Below are positions 1 to 8,652 of a stretch of DNA of 64,000 nt, in pieces. Origin of the DNA: Actinotignum sanguinis. GTDB lineage: Bacteria > Actinomycetota > Actinomycetes > Actinomycetales > Actinomycetaceae. Where the stretch lies: the NCBI RefSeq assembly GCF_003957255.1, contig NZ_QDIE01000002.1, forward strand, positions 1 through 64,000, in the 5' to 3' direction. How positions within the stretch are numbered: position 1 is the first letter of the stretch; the number at the start of each line of letters is the position of its first letter. The position numbers and the translations under genes are program-made. Below the pieces are notes generated by a model. It was not told the DNA's origin. It did not search any database and saw nothing but the letters and a program-made list of their open reading frames with translations.

Positions 1-1
1 C

Positions 2-229
2 CACCGTGGCTGGTCTGAGTCTCACCTGCTCACCGCCCTGGATTACTGGCTTTATTCCAGGTCGATCAACACGCAGCCGATGTCTGATTTCGTGTCAAAC
101 ACGATCCAACCAAGGAAGGAACCGGTTAGTACGCCTAGTGATAAGCCCGTCGAGATTGATACCCATATCGATACCGAACACCCCTGGGAAGACGGTCTAA
201 ACATCCGTAAAGGCCAGATCGGACGTTAA
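2..229 (+). CDS. C-terminal fragment of an unrecognised protein (left edge)
   Basis: The second forward frame is open from the first complete codon to a TAA at 227-229, giving a 75-residue C-terminal end. It has an aromatic, amphipathic stretch (HLLTALDYWLYSRS) followed by a polar, acidic tail with repeated D/E-T-H residues and a basic end (IRKGQIGR). The start lies outside the window. Another forward frame is open over 6-200 but is full of rare-looking Arg/Ser/Pro runs, so I prefer this one. I do not recognise the family; the polar tail suggests a cytosolic protein. Confidence 0.5.
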   Translation, partial: HRGWSESHLLTALDYWLYSRSINTQPMSDFVSNTIQPRKEPVSTPSDKPVEIDTHIDTEHPWEDGLNIRKGQIGR

Positions 230-302
230 CGACACGCCGCCATTAGCAACTAATTTTGTCTATTAACCCAAGCACCGTAATCATTAAGGGTTTGAGGATC
301 TC

Positions 303-332
303 TTGCCCGTAATTATTAAACCTGCTTAGAAT
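303..332 (+). promoter_or_regulatory. Possible sigma70-type promoter of the LPXTG surface protein gene
   Basis: TTGCCC (303-308) and TAGAAT (327-332) are separated by 18 bp in an AT-rich stretch about 75 bp upstream of the surface protein start. A small palindrome TTCGCGAA overlaps the ribosome binding site region near 391-398. Assignment is by consensus resemblance only. Confidence 0.3.
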
Positions 333-407
333 CCGATCAACAGTCAAAACAGCGACGTTTCGCAAGTTTTCTCTGTTAGTAGGTAATGTCTTTCGCGAAG
401 GATTCCC

Positions 408-2813
408 ATGACGCAGCGTATCTCCCGAATCGCCAGTACTCTCACCGTGACCACCCTCGCCCTCACAATGGCGGGTACCGTGGCCGCCCAGGCTCAACCG
501 ACCGCAGACTCCCCCGCTCCGGGCGCTTCCTTTAGCTCCTGCACGGATTCCCCGAAAGCAACGGCCGCTGTCGCCCAAGCGAATTCCGAACGGGACGCGC
601 TGCTCCAGAAATCGGAAACTGCACAGCAAGATCTCACAGCCGCCCAGGCCGCCGCAACGGAGGCACAGGCCGCGAAAGATGCGGCTACCGCGAAACTGAA
701 CGCCGCGGAGAAGGCCGCCCAGGCTGCCGTACAGGCCCGCGATACGGCCAAGGCCGCCCTGGATGCGTTCCAGGCGGAAGGGCAGGCGGCGAAAGATGCG
801 ATTCCCGCGGCGCGCACCGCTCTGGAAGAGGCGGAGAGCCAGGTAGCTGCGGCGTCGGCCCAAAAGGAGAAAGACGCCGCAGCGGCGGCCGACGCGCAAC
901 GCGTTCTTGACGAGAAGACTGCGCAGCTCGCCGCGAAGACGCAGGCGGAGAAAGATGCCCGCGCAAAGCTGGAGGCGGCGCAGGCTGCCGAGGCTGCCGG
1001 AAACGCTGAACGCGAGAAGCTCGCCGCACAGCTGCGTGAGGTAACCGCGAAGAAGAACCAGGCGGACGCAGATCTGCAGGCTGCGCAGGCCAAGGAACGC
1101 GCAGCTCAGGATGCCCGCGACCAGGTTGTCGCGCAGGAAGCCGAAAAGGTCGCCGCGGCGCAGCGGGCGCACGACGACGCCGTTGCTGCCGTTCCCGCCG
1201 CTCAGAGCGCGAAGGATGAGGCGCAACAGGCGGCCACCGCGGCCGCTAACGATGTGACGCTCAAGCGCAGCGATGATGAAACCGCCCAGCGCAATGTCAA
1301 GGATTCGGAGGCGAAGCTGGCGCAGGCCACGCAAAAACTCGGCGATCTTGAGAATGCGCTTACCGAACTCCAGAACCGCCAGGCCGAGGTGCAGGCCGCA
1401 CTGCCGGGGCTGGAACAGGCCAAGAATGATGCCGAAACCGCCTACAACGAGGCCCAAGCGGCCGAGGATGAGGCGAAGGAGATGTACGAAGCCGCCGCCG
1501 GGGACAAGAAGAATTACACTGACGAGGACGTGGAGCAGTTCCGGCAGGAATGGGAAGCGAAGAAGGCTGAAACCGCCCCGAAGAAGGCTGCGTTCACGCA
1601 GGCGAATGCGGCGTATACCGCCAAGGTTGCGGAAAAGGATGAGCTCGCCACCCAGGTTCCCGCCAAAGAAGCGGAGCGTGATGCGGCGCAGACCGAGAAG
1701 ACCGGCCTGGAGGCCACCCACGCCGCGAATCAGCAGGCCGCGCAGGAAAGCGCCGCGCAGCTGACGGCCGCGGTGGAAACCGAGAAGGCGAAGCGCGCTG
1801 CTCTTGCCGAGAAAGACGCGGCTCTCACCGCGGCTCAGCAGCAGGTAGAAACCACGAAGGCAGCCCTCGCCGCCGCGGAGACCGCCGCGGCGGAAGCAAC
1901 CCGCCCGGCCGATGAGGCGCTGACGGCAGCCCAGCAGGAAACCGGCGCCGCACAGGAGAAAGCCACGCAGGCGAACAAGGAGCTGGAAGACCTCTCCGCG
2001 AAGATTATCAATGAGTTCGTGCCTAAGTTGAACGAACTCAAGGCGAAGCGCGAAGAAGCCCAGCAGGAGCACACCCAAGCGGCAACAGCCCTGACGGAGG
2101 CTGAGACCGCGAAGGGCGCTGCCGACCAGGAACTTGAGAAGGCGAAGGCGGCAGCGGACAAGAGTTCCGCCGCGCTGACGGCCGCCGAGGGGGCACGCGA
2201 TAAGGCCCGCCAGCAGGTTGCGGATCTGGAAGCAGCCGCGGCGAAGCTGGACGGCCTGCAAGCTGACTATGACAAGCTGGCAGCGGCGGCTACCCAGCCG
2301 GAGGCTGATGCCGCGGCGGCCCGTGAGCACGATACGGCTGCGAGCTCGGCCCTTGAAGAAGCGACGCAGAAGGTCACGGCGGCGGATGCTGCGGCGAAGC
2401 AGCTCACGGATGATCTGGCGGCGGTCGATGCCCGTATCGCGGCATTGCGTACTTTCCTGGAGAAATGTGCGGCAGAGCAGCCGGAGACTCCGGGTGCGGG
2501 CGAGACGCCGGGTGCAGGCGAGACGCCGGGTGCGGGTGAGCAACCCAGCACCGGGGCTGCTACTCCGAGCGCGCCGGCACCGGAAACGCCCGCACCGAAT
2601 GCCCCGGCACCGGGCGGCAAGCACGCCGATCCTTCCGCTCCGGTAGCCCCGGCAGCCCGCGCTAAGCAGTCGGTTGCCAAGCACGCCGCGCCCGCGGCGC
2701 AGCTGCCGAGCACCGGTGCGGAAAGTACCGGTGTGGCCGGTTCGGCTCTGCTGCTTATGCTGGCCGGAACGGGCGCGGTGGCGTATGCCTCCCGCAAGCG
2801 TGCCGCGCGCTAA
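408..2813 (+). CDS. LPXTG-anchored, alanine-rich coiled-coil surface protein
   Basis: An 801-residue secreted wall protein. Residues 1 to about 30 form a signal peptide (basic MTQRISR, hydrophobic core, AQA cleavage region). Residues about 45-690 are almost entirely heptad-like Ala/Glu/Lys/Gln sequence (repeated AAQAAATEAQ-type blocks), predicting a long parallel coiled-coil rod. A Pro-rich wall-spanning stretch follows with three copies of ETPGAG, then the sorting signal LPSTG at about 766-770, a hydrophobic segment and a terminal RKRAAR. Sortase would link it to peptidoglycan. The start has a GAAGGA ribosome site 6 bp upstream. The gene is monocistronic and closed by a terminator at 3000-3043. 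The architecture resembles M-like rod adhesins; the ligand cannot be read from sequence. Confidence 0.9.
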   Translation: MTQRISRIASTLTVTTLALTMAGTVAAQAQPTADSPAPGASFSSCTDSPKATAAVAQANSERDALLQKSETAQQDLTAAQAAATEAQAAKDAATAKLNAAEKAAQAAVQARDTAKAALDAFQAEGQAAKDAIPAARTALEEAESQVAAASAQKEKDAAAAADAQRVLDEKTAQLAAKTQAEKDARAKLEAAQAAEAAGNAEREKLAAQLREVTAKKNQADADLQAAQAKERAAQDARDQVVAQEAEKVAAAQRAHDDAVAAVPAAQSAKDEAQQAATAAANDVTLKRSDDETAQRNVKDSEAKLAQATQKLGDLENALTELQNRQAEVQAALPGLEQAKNDAETAYNEAQAAEDEAKEMYEAAAGDKKNYTDEDVEQFRQEWEAKKAETAPKKAAFTQANAAYTAKVAEKDELATQVPAKEAERDAAQTEKTGLEATHAANQQAAQESAAQLTAAVETEKAKRAALAEKDAALTAAQQQVETTKAALAAAETAAAEATRPADEALTAAQQETGAAQEKATQANKELEDLSAKIINEFVPKLNELKAKREEAQQEHTQAATALTEAETAKGAADQELEKAKAAADKSSAALTAAEGARDKARQQVADLEAAAAKLDGLQADYDKLAAAATQPEADAAAAREHDTAASSALEEATQKVTAADAAAKQLTDDLAAVDARIAALRTFLEKCAAEQPETPGAGETPGAGETPGAGEQPSTGAATPSAPAPETPAPNAPAPGGKHADPSAPVAPAARAKQSVAKHAAPAAQLPSTGAESTGVAGSALLLMLAGTGAVAYASRKRAAR
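2484..2537 (+). repeat. Three 18-bp tandem repeats (ETPGAG) in the wall-spanning region
   Basis: Three consecutive 18-bp units begin at 2484, 2502 and 2520, each encoding E-T-P-G-A-G and differing by a few third-position changes. They sit between the coiled-coil rod and the Pro/Ala-rich stalk, where copy number could vary stalk length between strains. Confidence 0.85.
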
Positions 2814-2913
2814 AAGCCGCATGGCTTCGTATTCCTATCAGCCGCCGGCCTAACCGGCGCGGGCAGCCAGGAGCATAGCGCCGGCGTGAGCTCTCCTGCC
2901 GGCCTCCAATATG

Positions 2914-2966
2914 GAGTGCGCGTGAGAGCACGATTGAATCTGATTTCGTGTTCCTTACGCGCACTC
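2914..2966. other. Nested inverted repeat in the gap after the surface protein gene
   Basis: GAGTGCGCGT (2914-2923) is perfectly complementary to ACGCGCACTC (2957-2966). Inside it, CACGA (2929-2933) pairs with TCGTG (2946-2950), giving a two-tier hairpin. It has no T-tract and lies about 35 bp before the clear terminator at 3000. It could be part of the 3' UTR of the surface protein mRNA, a small RNA, or a protein-binding site. Confidence 0.5.
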
Positions 2967-2999
2967 TGTGGCTCTCGTGGTCCGGAATGCGCACTTAGA

Positions 3000-3043
3000 C
3001 ACGTCCCCGCCTAGCGATGCGCTGGCGGGGACGTGCTGTTTTT
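3000..3043 (+). terminator. Intrinsic terminator after the LPXTG gene
   Basis: A perfect 12-bp stem (CACGTCCCCGCC with its complement ending at 3035), a 12-nt loop and a run of five T (3039-3043). It closes the surface protein transcript and separates it from the convergent minus-strand genes. The rest of 3044-3204 shows no gene. Confidence 0.8.
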
Positions 3044-3204
3044 CCGAGCTGTACTACATATGTTGTACATGGGAAGTACAGGAGTGAAAAAGAATAGTCC
3101 CTCGGGTGGGAAACCTGAGATTTTTCGGAATCCTGTGAGTTTTGGTGCATATGTGATTCCCGAAGCCTCGCGCCTTCCGCGCCTCAATGCAGCCGGAAAC
3201 CCAC

Positions 3205-3945
3205 CTAGGCTTCGTCGTAATCCACCGGAACGATAATACAGTCGTAATCCTCGGAAAGATAAATATCATCTTCCGGGGTGGACTTGATTTGTGCTACTTC
3301 TACCGGGGAGAGTGTGATTCCGGCGCCGGTGGCACCATTGGGAGTCATGGTCATGACCGCGTAGCCGCCGGTGGCAACCGAGTGTTCGTACACTTTTTTG
3401 AGCGACGCCGCCAGCGGTGCATAAAGCTCCTCGCGGTGGGCGCGGATTTTATCTTGGGAGGCGGTCAGTTCTGCAACCACGTCTTCTAATTCGGAGCGCT
3501 GGGCCAATACTTTTTCTTGGAGTGAATCGATAGCTGCGCCCAGTTCCCGCACCCGTTCCTCGCCGCCTTCAACCGCTTCAAGCGCGGTGAATTCTCTGTC
3601 CGAAGTTTCCTCGAGGGTAGCCCGCAGAGCTGCCATTTCGTCTTCTAAAACAAGCAGATCGCGAGATGTCAGCCCGGTTCCGGCATTATATTTTTCTTCT
3701 TTGTCCGCAACCTGGCGCGCTAATTCCGCGCTAGTTTTTTCAATATCTGCCAAGTCTGCCCGTGCCTGCTCCAGCTGCGTTTCCGCCGCGGCTTTTTCCC
3801 GCCCGCGCGCGGCAATCGCATTGAGGAGTTTCCCCAGGGATACCCGCAGCGGATGCTGAGTATTCTCCCGCTCGAGGCGGTTGAGCTGTGCATCCAAATC
3901 AGCAACTTGAAGCAGGATAAGTTGATCGGCACGGGGTGCTTTCAT
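3205..3945 (-). CDS. Coiled-coil protein of the zinc-ribbon DUF164 family, zinc ligands lost
   Basis: A 246-residue protein made of a long antiparallel-type coiled coil (about residues 10-185, rich in E/A/L/R/Q) and a C-terminal domain of about 50 residues. Actinobacterial homologues end in a four-cysteine zinc ribbon; here that position reads NGATGAGITLSPVEVA and then SEDYDCIIVP, with a single cysteine, so zinc binding by the usual CxxC pairs is not possible. A GAAGGAG ribosome site precedes the ATG. Its position just downstream of a Nif3-family gene is the common arrangement for the family. Function is not established; the neighbour suggests a shared housekeeping role. Confidence 0.8.
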   Translation of the reverse strand: MKAPRADQLILLQVADLDAQLNRLERENTQHPLRVSLGKLLNAIAARGREKAAAETQLEQARADLADIEKTSAELARQVADKEEKYNAGTGLTSRDLLVLEDEMAALRATLEETSDREFTALEAVEGGEERVRELGAAIDSLQEKVLAQRSELEDVVAELTASQDKIRAHREELYAPLAASLKKVYEHSVATGGYAVMTMTPNGATGAGITLSPVEVAQIKSTPEDDIYLSEDYDCIIVPVDYDEA

Positions 3946-4125
3946 CGGGTGGATCTCCTTCGACTCGCACGAAAGGCGCGCGGCGCGCCTCCCCTATTCT
4001 ATGTGGGAGAGCCCGCCCCGCGCAGGGTGCCAGCACCGCATCACAACCACGCCGCGGCACACCGACGCCGCGGCACACCCGCTGTACCGCAAGCCCTCCA
4101 CCCCGCCACCGCAGCCGCGGTAGCC

Positions 4126-4911
4126 TCAGCCACGCACCGCGATATTCCACGCATCCGTGGGAATCGCGGAGATATACGTATTCAGCTGCGGGAAATGTTC
4201 ACGCAGGCGCTCCTCCATCTCACCGAGCACCGGCCATTCACTGGCCCAGTGGGTGGCGCAGATGAGTGCGCAGCCACCGTCCCAGATATGGTCGGTGGCC
4301 GGGTGGTGGCGTAAATCCGCGGTGAGATAGGCATCCGCGCCCGCGGCTTTCGCGGCCGCTAAGAGTGAATCTCCCGAACCGGAGCAGATAGCCAGGCGCC
4401 GCACTTCCCGCTCGGGATCACCCGCCCCGAGCACCCCGGCCGGGGTATGCGGTAATACCTGAGCTACCTTCTCCACCAGTTTCCCGAAGGGCACGGGCGC
4501 AATGCTCCCCACCCCGCCGATTCCGGATTCGGGATCCAGCGGCCTCTCGATCTCCACGCCCAGAAGCCGCGCGAGCGCAACGGTGGAGGCCACCACGTCC
4601 GCATTGGTATGGGCACTGAAAAGCGCGACTCGCCCGCGCACCAACTGCGTTATCCACCGCCCTTTGGCGAAAGTTCCCGCCACGGTGGAAGTTCCGCGCA
4701 AAAAGAGCGGGTGGTGGGTGATGAGGAGGTCAGCACCGTGTTCGCAGGCTTCTTGCACGGTTGCTTCACACGGGTCGACGGCGAAACCGACGCTGCGCAC
4801 CTCATCGCTGGGCAGGCCGGCCACCAGGCCGACCCGATCCCAGCTTTCCGCGCACGCGGGTGGGAATAATTCGTCCATGACCGCGGTGATATCCGCCACT
4901 GTATACGTCAT
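4126..4911 (-). CDS. Nif3-like dinuclear metal-centre protein (NIF3/DUF34 family)
   Basis: A 261-residue protein with the family fold. The N-terminal SWDRVGLVAG, the metal-ligand motif LITHHPLFLRG, the FSAHTNADV segment and the C-terminal H/E pair (ATHWASEWPV) are all present, so the dinuclear site looks intact. Family members are often annotated as GTP cyclohydrolase I type 2 homologues, but the biochemical role is uncertain. It lies 14 bp downstream of the CocE-like hydrolase stop and 180 bp upstream of the DUF164 gene, all on the minus strand, consistent with one transcription unit. Confidence 0.88.
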   Translation of the reverse strand: MTYTVADITAVMDELFPPACAESWDRVGLVAGLPSDEVRSVGFAVDPCEATVQEACEHGADLLITHHPLFLRGTSTVAGTFAKGRWITQLVRGRVALFSAHTNADVVASTVALARLLGVEIERPLDPESGIGGVGSIAPVPFGKLVEKVAQVLPHTPAGVLGAGDPEREVRRLAICSGSGDSLLAAAKAAGADAYLTADLRHHPATDHIWDGGCALICATHWASEWPVLGEMEERLREHFPQLNTYISAIPTDAWNIAVRG

Positions 4912-4925
4912 GGACTCACCCTACC

Positions 4926-6980
4926 TTAGGAGGCTGTACGCTCTACGGTGCTCGTCCACTCTTTGTGGAAGATTTCTTCCTCGTGATCGAAAGCGCTGAC
5001 CACCGATTGCACGTAGAAGTTCTCGGTATCGCAGCGGATCCGGGTATCGGCTTCCACGCGAACCTCCCAACCGATATCCGGGCGGGCCAGCCCGGTTTTC
5101 CATTCGGCTTCGGTGCGCGCCGAGAGTGGGTTATCCCAGGAGATCCAGTAGCGTTCCACGGAATCTTCGTCGTAGTGGAGGCCGTCCGGATATACCCGGG
5201 TGCCCCCGTAAGCTGGATCCACCTGGATAAACGTCTCTTTCTTCACCATGTCACGGGCAATCAGCCGTTCGGGGCGGCGGGCTCCGGCTGCTCCCGCTTC
5301 CGGGTATTTCACGTCCAAACCAATGGGCTGAACGGGCCCGGCGAAGCTCACCGCATCATCACAAGCGTCACGTTCTCCCCCTGGGCGAATCGGACGTGCG
5401 GGTACCACCAGCGCCGAGGCCCCCAGATCCACGTCCACTCCGGCATTTTCCCGGGCCGGCCAAATCCACGGCCAGTAGGCACTGGAAAGCGCCACCCGCA
5501 GTGCGTGCCCGGCCGCAAAATGATAGCCAATGCCAGTGAGTGGAATTTCCACGTCCACCCACTCTCCTGCGGGCATCTCCACGATACGGTCACGCCCCTC
5601 GCGGGCACTCAGGTTAAGATTCCCGCGGGTGACGAGGGTAGAAGCACCATCGGGAGCCACATCTTCCAAGCGCACATAAACATGCCCGCGTTCCCCGCCG
5701 TTGCGCAGCCGCAACCTCACCCTGGCATTACCGAGGATCTCGACCGATTCTCCCAGGTAAAAATCACAGGTCACCGCGCGGCCATCGTCGCCGCGCTGAT
5801 CGACCGGCAAATCGGCGTCGTTCCCGTACGGGAAGTAGCGCCCGGCATCCGAACCGATATCTTGCGGTGACTTCACAAGAATTCTGCCGCCGCGCACCAC
5901 ACCCGGCGAGATATTAGCTTGCCCCAAATCAAAACGAAGCGGCTCAATATCCGGGGAGGGCCAGGCCCGTTCGGCCACCCACCGGCCCGCGATCTCTTCA
6001 TAAACGGAGGCCGGGCGCATGGGATCGCTGATCCAGGTGCGTAGCAGCGGTTCGTCCATCACGTCGTTGTCCACGCCTTTGAGCCACTTATCCCACCAGC
6101 GCAGCGTCTCCCCGAGGAAATCGATGTGCGGGCCCGGGCGCAGATCGCGGTCCGGGTACTGGTGACTCCACGGCCCGAGCAGCCCGCGCACGTTCTTCCC
6201 CAGCGCGGAGAGATTCTCCACCAGGCGCAGCACGGTATCGCGGTACGGGTCGAACCAGCCGCCCACCGCGAGCACCGCCGCATCGAGTTTCGAATAGTCC
6301 TCGCATACCGAGCCGTGTTTCCAGTAGGCATCGCGGGTCTGGTGACTCATCCAGGTATCCACGTACGGTTCCATGTTATTGAGGCGCTCCAACCACATGG
6401 TCTTCCAGTTCTCCCCCACGGCACGCGGATCCGGTGGCCGCGATTCGAAAGCGAGCATAGTGGCGCCCCAGGCGTGCATATCCACCGCGAGCATCGAGCC
6501 GCCGAAATAGTGCACGTCATTGTCGTAGCGGTCATCGGTGGAGCAGGTAGTCACAATCGCCTTGAGAGCTTCCGGCTGGTAGGAGGCGAGCTGAAGCGAA
6601 TTGAAGCCACCCCAGGAAATCCCGAACATGCCCACGCTACCCGTGCACCAATCCTGCGCGGCAATCCACTCGATCACTTCCAGGCCGTCTTTGTGTTCCT
6701 GCGCATCGTATTCATCGCCCGGGATCCCCTCGGAGTTGCCGTGCCCGCGGATATCCACCCGGATGGAGGCGTAGCCGTGCCCGGCGTAATACGGGTGGCG
6801 TTCGTGATCGCGCGGCGCGGTCCAGTCCCCGCTGCGGTAGGGCAAATATTCCAGGATGGCCGGCACTTTTTCTTCCGTGCGTGGCATCCAGGCTTTCATC
6901 CATAGCCGAGTACCGTCCGAGAGCGGAATCCATCCCTCGCGAATCTCGGTCTCGTAGGGAAAATCTGTAATGTATTCCAT
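4926..6980 (-). CDS. CocE/NonD (peptidase S15-like) alpha/beta hydrolase
   Basis: A 684-residue hydrolase of the X-prolyl dipeptidyl-peptidase / cocaine-esterase family. The nucleophile elbow is GISWGG (Ser about 122), the acid residue is in GWFDPY (Asp about 244) and the histidine in GPWSHQYPD (His about 273). An alpha/beta hydrolase domain is followed from about residue 330 by the C-terminal jelly-roll domain (PepX_C-like). There is no signal peptide, so it is cytosolic. The neighbouring upstream gene is a POT-family peptide transporter, which fits import of proline-containing peptides and intracellular cleavage, although ester or amide substrates are equally possible for this family. The start has an AAGGAG-type ribosome site. 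Confidence 0.88.
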   Translation of the reverse strand: MEYITDFPYETEIREGWIPLSDGTRLWMKAWMPRTEEKVPAILEYLPYRSGDWTAPRDHERHPYYAGHGYASIRVDIRGHGNSEGIPGDEYDAQEHKDGLEVIEWIAAQDWCTGSVGMFGISWGGFNSLQLASYQPEALKAIVTTCSTDDRYDNDVHYFGGSMLAVDMHAWGATMLAFESRPPDPRAVGENWKTMWLERLNNMEPYVDTWMSHQTRDAYWKHGSVCEDYSKLDAAVLAVGGWFDPYRDTVLRLVENLSALGKNVRGLLGPWSHQYPDRDLRPGPHIDFLGETLRWWDKWLKGVDNDVMDEPLLRTWISDPMRPASVYEEIAGRWVAERAWPSPDIEPLRFDLGQANISPGVVRGGRILVKSPQDIGSDAGRYFPYGNDADLPVDQRGDDGRAVTCDFYLGESVEILGNARVRLRLRNGGERGHVYVRLEDVAPDGASTLVTRGNLNLSAREGRDRIVEMPAGEWVDVEIPLTGIGYHFAAGHALRVALSSAYWPWIWPARENAGVDVDLGASALVVPARPIRPGGERDACDDAVSFAGPVQPIGLDVKYPEAGAAGARRPERLIARDMVKKETFIQVDPAYGGTRVYPDGLHYDEDSVERYWISWDNPLSARTEAEWKTGLARPDIGWEVRVEADTRIRCDTENFYVQSVVSAFDHEEEIFHKEWTSTVERTAS

Positions 6981-6992
6981 TTTTCTCCTTCC

Positions 6993-7035
6993 TTCGCGTC
7001 TGTGCTTATTGCGTCTGCACTCTTCGCTTCTGTGC
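6993..7035. repeat. Three degenerate tandem copies of a 15-bp unit between hydrolase and transporter
   Basis: TTCGCGTCTGTGC (6993-7005), TTGCGTCTGCAC (7009-7020) and TTCGCTTCTGTGC (7023-7035) follow one another with a period of about 15 bp. They lie just upstream of the CocE-like gene's ribosome site on the minus strand. No function can be assigned; they could be binding sites or slipped-strand debris. Confidence 0.5.
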
Positions 7036-7085
7036 GCGTGCTGCGGTTTTCGGGGGCGCGTTTATGAACGACGGCGCCGCCAGTT

Positions 7086-8540
7086 CTACGCGACGACTTT
7101 CATACGGGAGCGCATCCACGGAGTCAGCGCCATGAGCAGCACGCCGTAACCAATAACCACCGCTCCCTGCACTCCGAAGTAGGTGGGTATGGAGGCAGCC
7201 ATGTTCTCGTAATCGAAGAATTTCACGACCTGAGCCTGAATACCCTGGGCGCAGGCCATGGCCGCGAACCAGAGGGCCATGGTTTGGGAGGCGAAAGCCC
7301 GCGGGGCGAGTTTGGTGGTGGCGGACATGCCCGAGGTTTGCAGCACCAGGTCCCCCAGGCCGAGGAAGATATAGCATCCCACCAGCCACAGCGGCATGAG
7401 GAGAGTACCGCGCGGTGTCACGATGCCCGCGAGCGACACGGTCACGAAGGCGATACCGCCGAGCACCGCGCCCAGCCCCACTTTCGCGGCCACGTGCGGT
7501 TGGCGCTTACCTAACTTGAGCCAGATCCAGGCGAGCACCGGCCCCATGATGATTTCCACGATAGCGGTGAGGGAAATGTAATAGGAGGAGGGATAGCTCA
7601 GGGAACCGATGGTGTTATCGGTGGCGTTGAGGGCCACGAGGTTGAGGGTATTACCGGTTTGGAAATAGAGCAGATTGTAGAGAATCAGGGCGATGAGCAA
7701 CAGCGCATAGGGGATAAGATTACGCCGTTCTACCTGGCTGACTTTCGGAGAGCGGTACATCCACAGGAAGAAGAAAACCGGCACGATCCAGGTGATAACA
7801 GAAATACCGTTGACGACGTCGCTGAGTGTGGCTGATGAGAGTACGGCGAAAAGCGCGGCCACCGCGACTACTCCCCCGACGAGCCCCACGAGCATCCAGA
7901 AAGAACGGTCCGCCACGAAACTGGCACGAATGCGATGCGCCTTGGCGCGCCCGGATAGGTTTTTACCGGTTGCCACGTAGGCGATGAGGCCAAGGATCAT
8001 TCCCACCGCAGCGGAGGCGAAGCCAGCGTGCCAATGCACCCGCTGACCGAGGAATCCAGCCACCAGCGGCCCGAGGAACGCCCCGATATTAATACCGGCG
8101 TAGTAGATGGAGAAACCAGCATCGCGGCGGCTATCCCCGGGTGCGTAGAGTTCACCCACCATGGTGGAGACATTCGGTTTGAGGAGCCCGGTTCCCACCA
8201 CGATGAGGCCCAGGCCCACCCAGGTGAAGAATTCGGTGGGGATACCCATGGCAATATGGCCCGCGGCAATAACAATGCCGCCCCAGAGCACCGCGCGATA
8301 GGTGCCGGAAATCCGATCCGCAACCCAGGCACCCACAATAGAAAGTAGGTAAACGAGGGCTCCGTAAGCGGCCACAATGGAGGACCCCACGTCTTCCGCG
8401 TAACCGAGCCCGCCGTTGGCAATGGCATCGGTGAAGTAGAGGACCAGAATGGCTTGGAAGCCCAGATAGGAGAAACGCTCCCAGAGTTCCAGGCCAAAGA
8501 GGGAATACAGGCCCTTCGGTTGGCCCATAAAGGAGTGCAT
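7086..8540 (-). CDS. POT/PTR2-family proton-dependent peptide transporter (5' end uncertain)
   Basis: An integral membrane di/tripeptide-proton symporter of the major facilitator superfamily. The first helix carries the family hallmark ELWERFSYLG (POT E-x-x-E-R-F-x-Y-x-G), and about 12-14 hydrophobic segments follow. From the first in-frame ATG it has 484 residues. However, the same frame stays open upstream for about 65 more codons and reads as plausible coding sequence (ENVENPKKYIKEHKEALRR) without any ATG, GTG or TTG before a TGA at 8744-8742. A well-placed AAGGAG-N6-GTG at 8745 opens the neighbouring frame, so the true N-terminus probably involves a frameshift. It probably supplies the downstream CocE-like peptidase. 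Confidence 0.85.
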   Translation of the reverse strand: MHSFMGQPKGLYSLFGLELWERFSYLGFQAILVLYFTDAIANGGLGYAEDVGSSIVAAYGALVYLLSIVGAWVADRISGTYRAVLWGGIVIAAGHIAMGIPTEFFTWVGLGLIVVGTGLLKPNVSTMVGELYAPGDSRRDAGFSIYYAGINIGAFLGPLVAGFLGQRVHWHAGFASAAVGMILGLIAYVATGKNLSGRAKAHRIRASFVADRSFWMLVGLVGGVVAVAALFAVLSSATLSDVVNGISVITWIVPVFFFLWMYRSPKVSQVERRNLIPYALLLIALILYNLLYFQTGNTLNLVALNATDNTIGSLSYPSSYYISLTAIVEIIMGPVLAWIWLKLGKRQPHVAAKVGLGAVLGGIAFVTVSLAGIVTPRGTLLMPLWLVGCYIFLGLGDLVLQTSGMSATTKLAPRAFASQTMALWFAAMACAQGIQAQVVKFFDYENMAASIPTYFGVQGAVVIGYGVLLMALTPWMRSRMKVVA

Positions 8541-8652
8541 AGCGCGGGCGCGCCGGTCGCGGCGCAGGGCTTCTTTGTGTTCTTTAATATACTTTTTTGG
8601 ATTCTCGACGTTTTCGGGGACCTGCGCGGCTATCTGCGCGTGGGTGGGTAGG

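Noticed and set aside
6-200. A 64-codon plus-strand frame at the left edge
   Set aside because: The neighbouring frame is open from the edge to 229 with more natural composition, so this one is a shadow.
243-2822. An 859-codon open frame antisense to the LPXTG protein gene
   Set aside because: It is a mirror effect of the Ala/Glu/Lys-rich coding strand: Ala codons read backwards give Arg, Gly, Ser and Cys. The product is a monotonous Arg/Leu/Gly sequence with no ribosome site, whereas the plus strand has a signal peptide and LPXTG signal.
2870-3044. A tmRNA or SRP RNA in the structured gap after the surface gene
   Set aside because: No tRNA-like end or tag frame, and the SRP core GGAAGGAAGCAGC-like motif is absent.
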